From assembly GCF_016908975.1 (NCBI RefSeq), contig NZ_JAFBEX010000014.1, positions 62,001 to 126,000 on the forward strand: 64,000 bases of DNA, written 5' to 3'. Origin of the DNA: Neobacillus cucumis. Lineage in GTDB: Bacteria; Bacillota; Bacilli; Bacillales; Cytobacillaceae. Numbering within the stretch: position 1 is the first letter of the stretch; each line of letters starts with the position of its first letter. The notes beneath the pieces are model-generated. The model was not told the DNA's origin. It worked only from the letters and a program-made list of their open reading frames with translations, and did no database searches. The position numbers and the translations under genes were made by a program. Shown piece by piece: positions 8,215-19,385 of this stretch.

Positions 8215-9471
8215 ATGCAAAAAATGATTACATGGCTGGAAAAAGATTTTTCACCTAAGATGATGAAAATTAACCATAATGTATGGGTCACAACGTTAAA
8301 AGATTCGATTATGCAAGTACTTCCCTTTATTCTATTAGGTTCTTTATTTTGTTTGCTTACGATTCCTGGAGATGTGTTCCATCTTAAACATTATCCTAAT
8401 TTCTGGACATTATTCGGTTGGACAATGGGTGTACTATCACTATTGATTTCTTTCTTAATTCCATTCAATTTAATGGAAAAGAAACGCTTGCGTAAACAAC
8501 GTTTTATCGCTGGAAGTACAGGTCTTATTACTTTCTTAATGATTATCACTCCACAAGTGATTGCTGACAAAGCGATCGGCTTCAGCCATGCATCATTAGG
8601 TGCAGGCGGTATGTTCGTGGCCATTGCTGCAGGTGTATTTACCGGTTACATCATGGGGCTGTTCGGTAAGTTTTCCTTCTTTAAAGAAGACTCCGTCATT
8701 CCTGATTTTGTACGAGCCTGGTTTGATTCCATGCTCCCGATAGGCGTTGTCATCGTGGCAACTTGGTTAGTAGTAGACATTGCTCATTTTGATCTCTATA
8801 ACGTTATTCAAAATATCTTTAAGCCTCTAGCCCAAATTTTCGAATCACCATGGGGATTTGCTCTCATTATGTTTATTACCTGCTTTATCTATTCCATGGG
8901 TATTTCCACCTGGGTGCTTCAGCCAATCACCAAACCAGTTATTTTAGCTGCCATTACGGCAAATGCCACTGCCGGAGCCGCTAACCTAGTTACAGCAGAA
9001 ACGATGTATTCAGCCTATTTATGGATTGGCGGTATCGGATGTACCCTGCCATTAGTATTGATGTTGACTTTCTCAAAAAGCGCCAAACTGAAAGCACTCG
9101 GCCGCGCTTCTTTAGTACCCGGAATCTTTAATATCAATGAGCCAGTCGTATTTGGAGCCATTGCCTGGAACCCCATTATGATGTTCCCGATGTGGATAAA
9201 TGGATTAGTTCTGCCACTTATTATCTGGTTCGCTACAAAGGTGATTCACTTTGCACCCGTTCCAAAGATTGTCTTCGACCTTTGGTACGTTCCCTTCCCA
9301 TTTTCAACGTGGATTACAACAGGTGCCATTAGCGGGCTGATCCTCATGCTAATCATCGCCGCTGTATCTACTGCGATTTGGTTTCCATTCTTTAAAGTAT
9401 ATGAAAAACAGGAATTAGCGAATGAAACAATAGAGCCCAAGAATTCCGCCTCTTTAAAAGAAGCAAAATAA
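8215..9471 (+). CDS. PTS lactose/cellobiose-family EIIC permease
   Basis: About 418 residues with ten hydrophobic segments. GIFNINEPVVFGAIAWNP is the conserved sugar-binding loop of Lac-family EIIC (INEP motif). The protein imports and phosphorylates a beta-glucoside across the membrane with EIIB. A GTG at 8203 is an alternative start, but GAGGTGG at 8200-8206 is well spaced for ATG 8215. It is smaller than CelB by a few loops but all core segments are present. Confidence 0.92.
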   Translation: MQKMITWLEKDFSPKMMKINHNVWVTTLKDSIMQVLPFILLGSLFCLLTIPGDVFHLKHYPNFWTLFGWTMGVLSLLISFLIPFNLMEKKRLRKQRFIAGSTGLITFLMIITPQVIADKAIGFSHASLGAGGMFVAIAAGVFTGYIMGLFGKFSFFKEDSVIPDFVRAWFDSMLPIGVVIVATWLVVDIAHFDLYNVIQNIFKPLAQIFESPWGFALIMFITCFIYSMGISTWVLQPITKPVILAAITANATAGAANLVTAETMYSAYLWIGGIGCTLPLVLMLTFSKSAKLKALGRASLVPGIFNINEPVVFGAIAWNPIMMFPMWINGLVLPLIIWFATKVIHFAPVPKIVFDLWYVPFPFSTWITTGAISGLILMLIIAAVSTAIWFPFFKVYEKQELANETIEPKNSASLKEAK

Positions 9472-9493
9472 TCATTTTTGAGGAGATCTTATC

Positions 9494-11312
<1,819 letters not shown>

Positions 11313-11325
11313 TTCTTGATGAAAG

Positions 11326-11354
11326 AACCTCTATCACATTGGATAGAGGTTTTT
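11326..11354 (+). terminator. Terminator of the PTS/GH1 operon
   Basis: AACCTCTATC / GATAGAGGTT hairpin followed by TTTTT, 13 bp after the GH1 stop. Confidence 0.85.
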
Positions 11355-11563
11355 GTAACTCAGAAAATAGTATTGCTTACATCAATAAAAATATAATCGG
11401 TATAATTTGTCATACATAAAATGATAATAAAATGATGATCATGTTGAACTACGACTGTCATGAACATAAATATTTCAATAAATTCCCACAAAAAACTTTT
11501 GGCGCCCCGGGGAAACTAATTACAGACCAAAAGGTTAAAATTTAGTTAAAAGGGGCTTTCACA
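11355..11563. other. Intergenic stretch, nothing recognised
   Basis: AT-rich spacer between the PTS operon terminator and the lipoprotein gene. It should hold the lipoprotein promoter but no clear -35/-10 pair stands out. GCGCCCCGGGG at 11503 is a short GC-rich island of unknown meaning. Confidence 0.4.
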
Positions 11564-11911
11564 TTGAAGAAAAAAATATCACTACTATTTTTAGGTTCCA
11601 TCTTATCTGGGATGATGTTAGGATTAACGGGTTGTAATACGAATAACAAAAACGATATAAATCCTCCATCACCAACCAATAACAGAATGGATAATGACTT
11701 GAATAATAATGGAATTAACGACAGATACGAGAACAATTTTAAAACAAGAGATGTAAGGGACAACAATGTCATTGACAGAAACTACTATCCGGAAAGTGAA
11801 GACAAAAACACTCAAACAGACAAGGATACTGGGAAGGACAACAATACTCCACGAGAAGAAATCATCGAGGATGATATCGACCGCCACGACAGAGATAATA
11901 AAGATGAATAA
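11564..11911 (+). CDS. Small Asp/Asn-rich lipoprotein
   Basis: A 115-residue protein with a lipoprotein signal (KKKISLLFLG, lipobox LTGC at about residue 24). The mature part is low in complexity and very rich in Asn, Asp, Lys and Arg, so probably disordered and held on the outer face of the membrane. The start is TTG, with AAAGGGG about 8 nt upstream. No known domain; its role cannot be read. Its stop merges into the repeat element that follows. Confidence 0.75.
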   Translation: MKKKISLLFLGSILSGMMLGLTGCNTNNKNDINPPSPTNNRMDNDLNNNGINDRYENNFKTRDVRDNNVIDRNYYPESEDKNTQTDKDTGKDNNTPREEIIEDDIDRHDRDNKDE

Positions 11912-12166
11912 GAAAAGCGCAAGGCGCTTAGCTTTTGGCGACAAGCACAAGACGAGCCGGCCGAAAGGTTGTTCTTTAACCTTTTGGACGGATTGATCTA
12001 AATGTGGAGGCGACTGACCTGGGACTCTAGACTAAGACGCACCCTGCAAGAAGGCGCTTTTTGCCTTCTTCAGGGGGTGGGTAAAGTCTAGAGTCCCAAG
12101 GAGCCGCAACTGGATAAGCTTGTGACCTCGAGCCGATGGCGCCTAGAGCTGGACAATTCTCAAAGT
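11911..12166. repeat. Bacillus-type dispersed repeat, long form with an inner palindrome
   Basis: It starts AGAAAAGCGCAAGGCGCTTAG and ends GATGGCGCCTAGAGCTGGAC, and matches the copy at 22165-22301 at both ends. This copy has about 120 extra bp inside, a long hairpin built of GGGACTCTAGACT / AGTCTAGAGTCCC around AGAAGGC / GCCTTCT. A smaller hairpin AAAGGTT / AACCTTTT is common to both copies. I know similar elements from many Bacillus genomes; no protein is encoded. Confidence 0.8.
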
Positions 12167-12193
12167 CGTTTTTTATACTTTCCTATTAGTTAA

Positions 12194-12230
12194 GAAAAAG
12201 GGACGGCTGAAACGCGGCTGTCCCTTTTTT
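12194..12230. terminator. Bidirectional terminator
   Basis: AAAAAGGGACGGCTG / CGGCTGTCCCTTTTTT hairpin with a short loop, just past the DUF624 stop on the minus strand. Confidence 0.8.
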
Positions 12231-12240
12231 CACTTTTCCT

Positions 12241-12810
12241 TTATTTTAGGAATAACTTATGACAAATCGTATACGACACATAGACAGAAATGCTTCCAAC
12301 TATAAAAATCAGTACCGGAAGTAAATAAATTAGATAAATTGAAATCAATAGAATCCCAATTAACAAAAGTGTGGATAAAGGATAGGAAATGGCCATAATA
12401 AGCGAATTTCGAATTATTTGTTTCCACTTCGTCTCAAATTGAGCCATTACAGGAAATAAATATACCGTTATCGATAGAAATAATAGAGTCAACAGCCCAA
12501 GAATACCCATCATTAGCAAATTCGAATGCACCAGCTGATAATTGACAAAAATCAAATAGGCTAAAAAAAACCATAAAGTTGAGATTCCTATGCTCTGAAA
12601 AAAGCATTCCCGGAACTGTAAGAAAAAGCTCCGAAAAACCCCGTCTGTTTCTTTGCCCATCACCCATTTTCGAATCACGCCATACATCGCGGCCGTTGCC
12701 GGAAAAATCGTCACCACTGGCAAGCAAAAAAGAAGCCAGATTAGATTCAATAAAAATAGGTCAACAATTCTCTCAATGCTCCTTAGCATACGACTATTCA
12801 GGATATTCAT
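12241..12810 (-). CDS. DUF624/YesL-family membrane protein
   Basis: A 189-residue protein with about five membrane helices (residues about 17-38, 75-97, 99-120, 135-155, 160-182). The N-terminal part LNLIWLLFCLPVVTIFPATA is the mark of the YesL family, often found in operons with LplB/LplC-type sugar ABC importers. Role unknown; it may assist the importer. It is the last gene of the fructan operon, 17 bp after GH32, with GGGGAAG as ribosome binding site. Confidence 0.85.
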   Translation of the reverse strand: MNILNSRMLRSIERIVDLFLLNLIWLLFCLPVVTIFPATAAMYGVIRKWVMGKETDGVFRSFFLQFRECFFQSIGISTLWFFLAYLIFVNYQLVHSNLLMMGILGLLTLLFLSITVYLFPVMAQFETKWKQIIRNSLIMAISYPLSTLLLIGILLISIYLIYLLPVLIFIVGSISVYVSYTICHKLFLK

Positions 12811-12827
12811 CGATGACTTCCCCTTTT

Positions 12828-14306
12828 TTATTTCCAGATAGTGTTTAAATGATAAATTTCTAATGAGACTAGTTTAACATCCCCGCCAATAGCAAACAAT
12901 GCTACTCCCTCGCTTGTGCCGCTCGGGAAAATCAAGTCTGTCATGACCGTTTCTCCCCTATTTGCAAACACTTCTACCGAAGACCAATCCACGAATAAAC
13001 GAAGGCTTATTCTATTTCTCTCTGGTTGTAACCTTGCCGTATGACGACAAGCGAACAACGGATGAAAGGATGATTCGCCGGAATGCTCGCGGTCGATAAA
13101 AAGTTCCTGTTTCGTTGCATCATAGCCAATCAGCGTTTTTTCTTCATTAGAGGTTCTCACTTCAAATCCGAATTCAGTGGCAGAATCTAGTTCAAACTCA
13201 GCCAAAATTTCGATTTCTTTGCCTGTACAAATTGATAATATATTTTCCGAATTCGTGTGAATGATCAAATCTTTCCATTCTCTTTTTTCTTTCCGGATAT
13301 TTTCTATTTCCTTTACAGGGGTCTGTGCTAAGCGGATGCCTTCCCATGTGCTGATGAGTGACAACTCCCTCGGCAATGTCATGGCACTTCGCCATTCTTT
13401 TGTCGGCGTAATATTGGCGTATTTCCAATTACTCATCCAGCCGATAAATACCCTTCTTTCCTCCAATGTATCTGACCAGGTCACGCCTGCATAATTGTCG
13501 CGTCCATAGTCGACCCACAGAACGGTATCATCTGGGTTATCATTGACAAAGGTTTTCCCGTCAAATTCTCCAATAAAATACTGGGTTCGTGAACCTTCTG
13601 GGTGAGCATCGTCGTTGCCGATGCTGACAAGCATCACCCATTTTTTTATGTTCGTCTCACCAATTGGCAATTCAAACAAATCAGGACATTCCCATACACC
13701 CTCATGTGAGCCTGCTTCTCGTCCGAATGCACTGGCAAAATCCCAACTTTTAAGATCCTCTGAAAAATAAATTCTTACATGGTCTCCAACCGCCAAAATC
13801 ATGATCCATTTATTCGACTCTTCATGCCAAAACACTTTTGGATCGCGAAAATCTGGACAACTTTCTTCGATTAAAACCGGGTTTCCCTCATAAATATTCC
13901 ACGTTCTCCCTTTGTCCGAACTGTATGCAATGCTTTGCGTTTGCACGGGTCCATCGGCTGAGGTGAAAATCGCAACAAGGCCTTTTCCACCGTTAAAAAA
14001 TCCGCTGGAATCCTTCCAATCAACTACCGCACTTCCAGAGAAAATCGCTCCATTTTCATCAGGATATAAAGCAATCGGCAAATGTTCCCAATGAATCAAA
14101 TCCGTGCTTACCGCGTGTCCCCAATGCATGGGGCCCCATACGGTGCTATACGGATGATATTGATAAAACAAATGATATTCACCCTCATAATAAACCATCC
14201 CGTTAGGGTCGTTCATCCAATTGGATTCAGGTGTAAAATGAAACTGCGGCCGGTAGTTTTCTATGTATTTATCTGAGCTTAGCAAATTTGATTGATCCAA
14301 TACCAT
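12828..14306 (-). CDS. GH32 beta-fructosidase, cytoplasmic (sucrose/levan-oligosaccharide hydrolase)
   Basis: A 492-residue GH32 enzyme. WMNDPNG (about residues 30-36) holds the nucleophile Asp, FRDP the transition-state stabiliser, and WECPDLF the acid/base Glu. A C-terminal beta-sandwich runs from about residue 345. No signal peptide, so it acts inside the cell on oligosaccharides brought in by the adjacent ABC importer, giving fructose for the fructokinase. It may be a fructan or levanbiose hydrolase rather than a sucrose-6-phosphate hydrolase, because import is by ABC and not by PTS. AAGGAG lies upstream; two bp separate it from the fructokinase stop. Confidence 0.92.
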   Translation of the reverse strand: MVLDQSNLLSSDKYIENYRPQFHFTPESNWMNDPNGMVYYEGEYHLFYQYHPYSTVWGPMHWGHAVSTDLIHWEHLPIALYPDENGAIFSGSAVVDWKDSSGFFNGGKGLVAIFTSADGPVQTQSIAYSSDKGRTWNIYEGNPVLIEESCPDFRDPKVFWHEESNKWIMILAVGDHVRIYFSEDLKSWDFASAFGREAGSHEGVWECPDLFELPIGETNIKKWVMLVSIGNDDAHPEGSRTQYFIGEFDGKTFVNDNPDDTVLWVDYGRDNYAGVTWSDTLEERRVFIGWMSNWKYANITPTKEWRSAMTLPRELSLISTWEGIRLAQTPVKEIENIRKEKREWKDLIIHTNSENILSICTGKEIEILAEFELDSATEFGFEVRTSNEEKTLIGYDATKQELFIDREHSGESSFHPLFACRHTARLQPERNRISLRLFVDWSSVEVFANRGETVMTDLIFPSGTSEGVALFAIGGDVKLVSLEIYHLNTIWK

Positions 14307-14308
14307 AT

Positions 14309-15289
14309 TTACACGTTCTCCTTTGTCGTTATCTTTGATGTAACGAGTGTAGTAATCTCATCGAGAGTGGGCATACTTAAAATCGCCCCTCTTTTGGTGG
14401 TGGCTAATGCACCTACAGCGTTAGCGAAAGAAGCTGTTTCTATTAATTCATCCTCTGATAAGCTATCGATCTTGCAGTTTTTCTCTAAGATTTGATAAAG
14501 AACTCCTCCAAAGAATCCGTCCCCTGCTCCCGTAGTATCAACTACATTCACTTCGTATCCTGGTACCATACCCATTCGTTCTCCACACCTAAAATAGCAG
14601 CCCTTTCCGCCTAAGGTGATAAATAGTAACGAAACCTGATACGTATCACATATCCATTTAGATCCTTTTTCTAAGTCACTATTCCCAGTAAGAAACACTA
14701 ACTCTTCCTCGGAAATTTTTACGACATCGGACAATTGAAGTCCCTTGAACATCATTTCCTTCGCATGGTCTAAATTTCCCCATAACGACTCCCGTAAATT
14801 GGGATCAAAGGAGATAAGAACGCCATTTTCTTTCGCAAAAGAAGCCGCTGCCAGTGTCGTTTCACAAGAAGGATTATGCGTCAATGATAGAGAGCCAAAG
14901 TGGAAAATTCTTGAATCCTTAATGGAATCAAAGTTTACCTCTTCTACTTCTAATGTTGTATCCGCCCCAGGGTCCCGATAAAAGCTAAATGTTCGGTCAC
15001 CTGTAGGATCTAAATGAACAAAAGCTAATGTTGTATTGGTTTGCTTGGAAGTAACGAGCCCTGCAGTATCCACATTTATTTGCTGCAAGGTATTTTTTAG
15101 AAAAACGCCAAACTGGTCGTTTCCAACCTTCCCTATAAATCTAGTTCTTTTTTGAAACTTAGATAAAACGGCTAATACATTGGCTGGAGCACCACCTGGA
15201 TTCTGTTCAAACAGAATCCCTCCATTAGCTGAATATCCGGAAGGTGTAAAATCGATGAGAACCTCCCCAAGTGCTGTAACATCGTACAT
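14309..15289 (-). CDS. PfkB-family fructokinase
   Basis: A 326-residue ribokinase-fold sugar kinase. GGAPANVLAVLSKF near the N-terminus is the sugar-binding signature, and DTTGAGDGFFGG the anion hole with catalytic Asp. With GH32 two bp downstream, phosphorylation of fructose to fructose 6-phosphate is the natural role. The start ATG has AGGTGAG 6 nt upstream. The gap to the binding-protein gene holds a terminator, so kinase and hydrolase may be expressed less than the importer. Confidence 0.92.
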   Translation of the reverse strand: MYDVTALGEVLIDFTPSGYSANGGILFEQNPGGAPANVLAVLSKFQKRTRFIGKVGNDQFGVFLKNTLQQINVDTAGLVTSKQTNTTLAFVHLDPTGDRTFSFYRDPGADTTLEVEEVNFDSIKDSRIFHFGSLSLTHNPSCETTLAAASFAKENGVLISFDPNLRESLWGNLDHAKEMMFKGLQLSDVVKISEEELVFLTGNSDLEKGSKWICDTYQVSLLFITLGGKGCYFRCGERMGMVPGYEVNVVDTTGAGDGFFGGVLYQILEKNCKIDSLSEDELIETASFANAVGALATTKRGAILSMPTLDEITTLVTSKITTKENV

Positions 15290-15324
15290 GCATACTCACC
15301 TGCTTTCATATTTTTAAAAAAGAG

Positions 15325-15359
15325 AAGGCAGAACAAAGGCGGCACCTTAATGTTCTGCC
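15325..15359 (-). terminator. Intercistronic terminator between binding protein and fructokinase
   Basis: GGCAGAACA / TGTTCTGCC hairpin with a U-rich tail on the minus strand (TTCTCTTTTTTAAAAA). It falls inside the operon and would attenuate transcription into the kinase and hydrolase. Confidence 0.7.
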
Positions 15360-15376
15360 CTTAAAAATTTCAGGAA

Positions 15377-16984
15377 TTATTTATTGTTCTTATTAAATTG
15401 ATCGAGACCTTTTTGGTATAGTTTCATTAGTTCAGGAAGCCCCATTTGGTCTAATTGTTTGACATAGCTATTCCATTCCTTGTCAATTCCGCCATCTTGC
15501 AGCCAGTGAGCTTGCTTTTGATTGACAAACTGAGTAATATCGGTTTGCAGCTGATTGATTTTTTGCGTATCTTCTTCATTAAAGAAGACTTGTGGATAGT
15601 TTTCTTTTTCTTCATATGGGCGATAGTACTTATCTAAAATAGCCAAACGTTCTTTTGCACGCGGCTCCATATCAACCACTTTACCGAAGTCGTCTTTTAG
15701 TACAACGAACGGTCCTCCAGGAGCTACTTTTTGACGAAATTCACCCATTGCTACTCCTGCCGGAAGCTCCTTATTGACAAGCATTCCATTTGCATCTTCT
15801 TGATAAACTTCACCAATTGGACCCCAGTCTACCTGAGCAGATTCCTTTGGTGCATATAACTGGTCTACCCATCTAGCGGTAATTTCCGGATACTTATCGG
15901 CTTTCGTGATGACAAAAGCATCTCGACTGTATTCAGAGTAATTCGAACGACCTACAATTGGCGTTCCTCCTGGTCCTTTAAGTGGTGGCAGTACCTCATA
16001 GTCATCTTGACGATCGGTTCCGACTAATTCAGTATTTTCCCACCAAATAAAGGAACCCAATGTCTCGTCTTTGGTTTTACCTTTTGAGAATAACTTCGCT
16101 TGATCCTGTGTGGTTGCTTCAGGATCAATGATTCCTTCTTTCACCCACTTATGGTAATAAGCAATGGCCTCTTTATATTCCGGTTGAACCGCACTGAAGA
16201 TGACTTTTCCATCACGGACAATACGGTGGTCATTATTATCTGGTACACCAAAGGCTGCAATCATATCACCAAAGTTTCCACACCAGCCATTAAATAGGTA
16301 CGTTAAACCAATCTCATCCTTTTTACCGTTTCCGTTTGCGTCTTTATCTTGGAACGCTTTTAAGACATCATGGTATTCTTCAAGAGTAGTCGGCATTTTC
16401 AATCCTAATTTATCCAGCCACGTTTTGTTTATGTACATGGTGTTCGGAAGTCCAACAAGGTCCATTTCCTCTGCTCTTGGGAGTGAATAAATGTGCCCGT
16501 CAGGAGAAGTGATGACACTCTTTAGAGCAGGTCTTTCTTCTAGTCTCTTTTTCAAGTTAGGCATATACTTATCGATTAACTCATCAAGTGGAATGATCGT
16601 TCCATCTTTTGCATATTTCACGATATCTAAATCGGTAAATCCGGAATTATAAAACGCATCTGGTAGATCCCCGCTTGAAAGCAACAGATTTTTCTTCTCT
16701 TGGTAACCTTCACTTGGAATGTTATTCCACTTTACTTGAACATTCGTCTGTTTTTGAAGCTTCTTGAACAGAGTCATGTCCTTAAAATTTGGTGCTAAAG
16801 AAGATTTAGGTGAGACAAAATTCAATGTAACGGATTTGTTTACAATCGGTAAGCCCGTAGTATTCATCTTCACATTTGCCTTCTTTTCACTCGCATTGCT
16901 ACCTGTACTACTTGAACAACCAGCCAGAAGAGTAGATAAACCAATCGATAAAACCAGTGAATTCCTTACCCAAGACTTTTTCAT
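15377..16984 (-). CDS. ABC sugar-binding lipoprotein (LplA/YtcQ type)
   Basis: A 535-residue extracellular solute-binding protein. The N-terminus MKKSWVRNSL is followed by a hydrophobic stretch and the lipobox LLAGC, so it is lipid-anchored outside. The length and motifs such as FQDKDANGNGKKDEIG (a calcium-site-like loop) are typical of the large binding proteins that serve LplB/LplC permeases. A start 31 codons earlier is open but runs into the inverted-repeat element; GGGAG is placed correctly for ATG 16984. It likely binds fructo-oligosaccharides. The ATPase (MsmX-like) is not encoded here. Confidence 0.9.
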   Translation of the reverse strand: MKKSWVRNSLVLSIGLSTLLAGCSSSTGSNASEKKANVKMNTTGLPIVNKSVTLNFVSPKSSLAPNFKDMTLFKKLQKQTNVQVKWNNIPSEGYQEKKNLLLSSGDLPDAFYNSGFTDLDIVKYAKDGTIIPLDELIDKYMPNLKKRLEERPALKSVITSPDGHIYSLPRAEEMDLVGLPNTMYINKTWLDKLGLKMPTTLEEYHDVLKAFQDKDANGNGKKDEIGLTYLFNGWCGNFGDMIAAFGVPDNNDHRIVRDGKVIFSAVQPEYKEAIAYYHKWVKEGIIDPEATTQDQAKLFSKGKTKDETLGSFIWWENTELVGTDRQDDYEVLPPLKGPGGTPIVGRSNYSEYSRDAFVITKADKYPEITARWVDQLYAPKESAQVDWGPIGEVYQEDANGMLVNKELPAGVAMGEFRQKVAPGGPFVVLKDDFGKVVDMEPRAKERLAILDKYYRPYEEKENYPQVFFNEEDTQKINQLQTDITQFVNQKQAHWLQDGGIDKEWNSYVKQLDQMGLPELMKLYQKGLDQFNKNNK

Positions 16985-17017
16985 GTCGTGTTCTCCCTTT
17001 ATGATTATTTTTTTATA

Positions 17018-17094
17018 GGCTGTGTTAAAGGTAATGTTGATTTTTGGAACGATGTCGATTGGAGCAGAAATCAACATCCATGTTTAACACAGCA
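17018..17094. mobile_element. 77-bp miniature inverted-repeat element
   Basis: The ends GGCTGTGTTAAA and TTTAACACAGCA are inverted, and the inner parts TGTTGATTT / AAATCAACA continue the symmetry. Flanks TTTTTATA (17010-17017) and TTTTTATC (17095-17102) agree at 7 of 8 bases, as a target duplication would. The ends match those of the 246-bp element at 19046. It sits between the second permease and binding-protein genes and would form a strong hairpin in the mRNA. Confidence 0.75.
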
Positions 17095-17134
17095 TTTTTA
17101 TCTAATGGCGAAATGGTTTTAAGAGTCTAAAAGA

Positions 17135-18034
17135 TCATCCTTTTACTCCGCCAATTAAAACACCTTTTACAAAATGCCTTTGAACAAATGGATAAACAAT
17201 TAACAAAGGCAGGGCTCCTACAATAATAATTCCGTATTTAATAATCTCTCCCACTTGCTGCTGCGCGGCAAGATTGTCAAGGTCACTCAGCATTTTGACG
17301 CTTAGCTGATTTTGAGTCAGGATATTTCGCAATATCAATTGCAGTGGATAAAGACTCTCATCGTTTAAGTAAATAAGGGCGTCAAAGTACGAGTTCCATT
17401 GTCCAACAGCGTAAAACAAAACCATTACAGCAATAATTGGTTTGGATAGTGGCAGCACCACTTTTAAGAAAAACTTGGTGTTAGAGCATCCATCAATCTT
17501 TCCTGCTTCAAGAAGTTCATTTGGAATATTTTCTTCAAAGAAGCTCCTCGCTACAATCAAATTCCAAACAGCGACGGCTTTAGGAAGAATCATGGCCCAT
17601 ATCGTATTAAGCATGCCTAAATCTTTGACCACTAAATAAGTTGGAATGAGTCCCCCATTAAAGAACATGGTAAAAAGAATGACCATCATAAAAAAACTTT
17701 TTCCATAAAAATCCTTGCGTGAGAGCGCATAAGCTGCCATCAGGGTTAGTGAAACCTGTACGACGGTTCCTACAACGGTATAGATGACCGTGTTTTTATA
17801 CCCAAGCCAAATTTTCGGGTCACTAAAGATTCGTTTGTAACCTTCAAAAGTGATTTCCTTCGGGAACAACCAAACTTCCCCGTTATAAACCATATTCGGA
17901 TTGCTGATTGAAGCAATAATGACGAAATATAAAGGATACAATACCGCCAAGCAAATCAATGTTAAAAAGACGGTATTAACGACATCAAATATTTTATCTT
18001 CTTTCGATTTGATGTTTTTCGCTGTTTGTGCCAT
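17135..18034 (-). CDS. ABC sugar permease, LplC type
   Basis: A 299-residue permease with six membrane helices. EAGKIDGCSNTKFFLKVVLP is the EAA loop that contacts the shared ATPase, and the C-terminus KGVLIGGVKG is the standard LplC ending. It pairs with the LplB-like protein encoded 12 bp upstream. GGAGGA lies ahead of ATG. Confidence 0.93.
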   Translation of the reverse strand: MAQTAKNIKSKEDKIFDVVNTVFLTLICLAVLYPLYFVIIASISNPNMVYNGEVWLFPKEITFEGYKRIFSDPKIWLGYKNTVIYTVVGTVVQVSLTLMAAYALSRKDFYGKSFFMMVILFTMFFNGGLIPTYLVVKDLGMLNTIWAMILPKAVAVWNLIVARSFFEENIPNELLEAGKIDGCSNTKFFLKVVLPLSKPIIAVMVLFYAVGQWNSYFDALIYLNDESLYPLQLILRNILTQNQLSVKMLSDLDNLAAQQQVGEIIKYGIIIVGALPLLIVYPFVQRHFVKGVLIGGVKG

Positions 18035-18046
18035 TTTGGTTCCTCC

Positions 18047-19018
18047 TCACCATAACCCTGAGCCAGAGAGTTTTTTAGCTGTTTTGTTAACAATAAAGAG
18101 CAAGATCAAGTTAATTACGCTGTTAAATAATCCCACAGCAGCTCCAAAACTGTACTCAGCCTGCTGCAATCCGACTTTATAGACGTAAGTTGGAATAATT
18201 TCCGCAGCCGGTTGGTTGAGAGGCGTCTGCATAAGGTAAGCCTTTTCAAATCCAATATTCATTAAATTCCCAACGGACAAGATTAGTAGAATAATAGCTG
18301 TTGGCATGATGGCCGGTATATCAACATGTAGAATTCGCTGCCATTTATTTGCGCCATCCATTGTTGCCGCTTCATGAATTTCCGGGCTGACCCCTGCTAG
18401 TGCTGCAAGATAGACGATACAGGCCCAGCCTGTTTCCTGCCAAACGCCTGAACCGATATAAAGTGGCTTAAACCAACTCGGTTCTGACATAAACATAATG
18501 GCCTTTCCTCCGAAAAGTGTCACCACGCTATTAATAAGTCCTTTGTCTGAAAAGAAGACAAACATCATTCCTGCCAGAACCACGATGGAAATAAAATGCG
18601 GAGCGTAAATGACGGTTTGTACAAATCGCTTATACTTTTCATGAATCATCTGGTTTAACAAGAGAGCAATAATAATGGGCATCGGAAATCCGATAATCAA
18701 TTGAAAAATACTTAATCCTAGTGAGTTCTTGATTAAATCCCAAAACTGATACGAGTGAAAGAATCGTTCGAAATTTTCAAATCCTACCCATGGGCTTCCT
18801 AAAATTCCTAGTGACGGGGTGAAATCTTTAAAGGCGATTAGAACTCCGTACATAGGTACATATTGAAAGACAATAAAGTAGATGATGGCAGGTAATAAAA
18901 AGAGATAAAGCTCATAGTTTTCAACGATCCTTTTGATCCTGCTTTTCCTGTTTACATTCTCCTTTGGAATGGCCGATGCTTTTAAAGAATTAGTGGAAGC
19001 TTTTAAGGTTAATTTCAT
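18047..19018 (-). CDS. ABC sugar permease, LplB type
   Basis: A 323-residue permease. After a basic tail, YLFLLPAIIYFIVFQYVPMY is the first helix typical of LplB, and EAATMDGANKWQRILHVDIP the EAA loop. An open extension to 19249 reads backwards through the inverted-repeat element and is not homologous; GGGAG sits properly before ATG 19018. It is the first structural gene of the fructan operon, and the element at 19046-19291 lies in its leader. Confidence 0.92.
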   Translation of the reverse strand: MKLTLKASTNSLKASAIPKENVNRKSRIKRIVENYELYLFLLPAIIYFIVFQYVPMYGVLIAFKDFTPSLGILGSPWVGFENFERFFHSYQFWDLIKNSLGLSIFQLIIGFPMPIIIALLLNQMIHEKYKRFVQTVIYAPHFISIVVLAGMMFVFFSDKGLINSVVTLFGGKAIMFMSEPSWFKPLYIGSGVWQETGWACIVYLAALAGVSPEIHEAATMDGANKWQRILHVDIPAIMPTAIILLILSVGNLMNIGFEKAYLMQTPLNQPAAEIIPTYVYKVGLQQAEYSFGAAVGLFNSVINLILLFIVNKTAKKLSGSGLW

Positions 19019-19045
19019 AATATCTCCCTCAACTTTTTTAAAAAT

Positions 19046-19291
19046 GGTTCTGTTAAATTTGATTGTTGATTTCCGCTCCAGGCGCTCAGCAAACCCGCGG
19101 GCGTGCCGGGAAGCCTCCTCGGCGCTGAAGCGGCTGTGGGGCTCCCCTGCCCCGTACTCCCGCAGGACATTGAAATTCTTCCTCGAATCCGCCCACGCAC
19201 GAAGAAAATGCGATAGCATTTTCGAGGAGTCGAGCGCCTTCCGCTCCAATCAACAGGAGTATAAAAACCAACAATATCCTATAACAGAGCC
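19046..19291. mobile_element. 246-bp non-coding inverted-repeat element with 8-bp target duplication
   Basis: The outer ends are GGTTCTGTTAAATTTGATTG and, inverted, GGCTCTGTTATAGGATATTG. Inside them a second inverted pair, TGTTGATT and AGGCGCTC, flanks a GC-rich core. Both flanks carry TTAAAAAT (19038-19045 and 19292-19299), an exact 8-bp direct repeat. The core resembles a Bacillus repeat I know (CTCCTCGGCGCTGAAGCG). No transposase is inside, so it must have moved in trans. It lies in the leader of the ABC operon. Confidence 0.85.
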
Positions 19292-19370
19292 TTAAAAATA
19301 AATACAACTCGTTCGAGCAGGCTATGTACAATCAGCACGAATAGCATAGAAATGTACTCAATTCTAGTCG

Positions 19371-19385
19371 TTGAAACGTTTCCAA
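19371..19385. promoter_or_regulatory. LacI-family operator 1
   Basis: TTGAAACGTTTCCAA, centred on a CG and nearly palindromic. It lies between the LacI regulator and its ABC operon, upstream of the inverted-repeat element. Confidence 0.7.

Noticed and set aside
19019-19249. N-terminal extension of the LplB-type permease
   Set aside because: The extension is a translation of the inverted-repeat element; a good ribosome binding site precedes ATG 19018.
19371-19385. CcpA cre site
   Set aside because: TTGAAACGTTTCCAA is one base short on the left of the central CG relative to cre. It fits a LacI-family operator better, and four copies surround the lacI-type gene.
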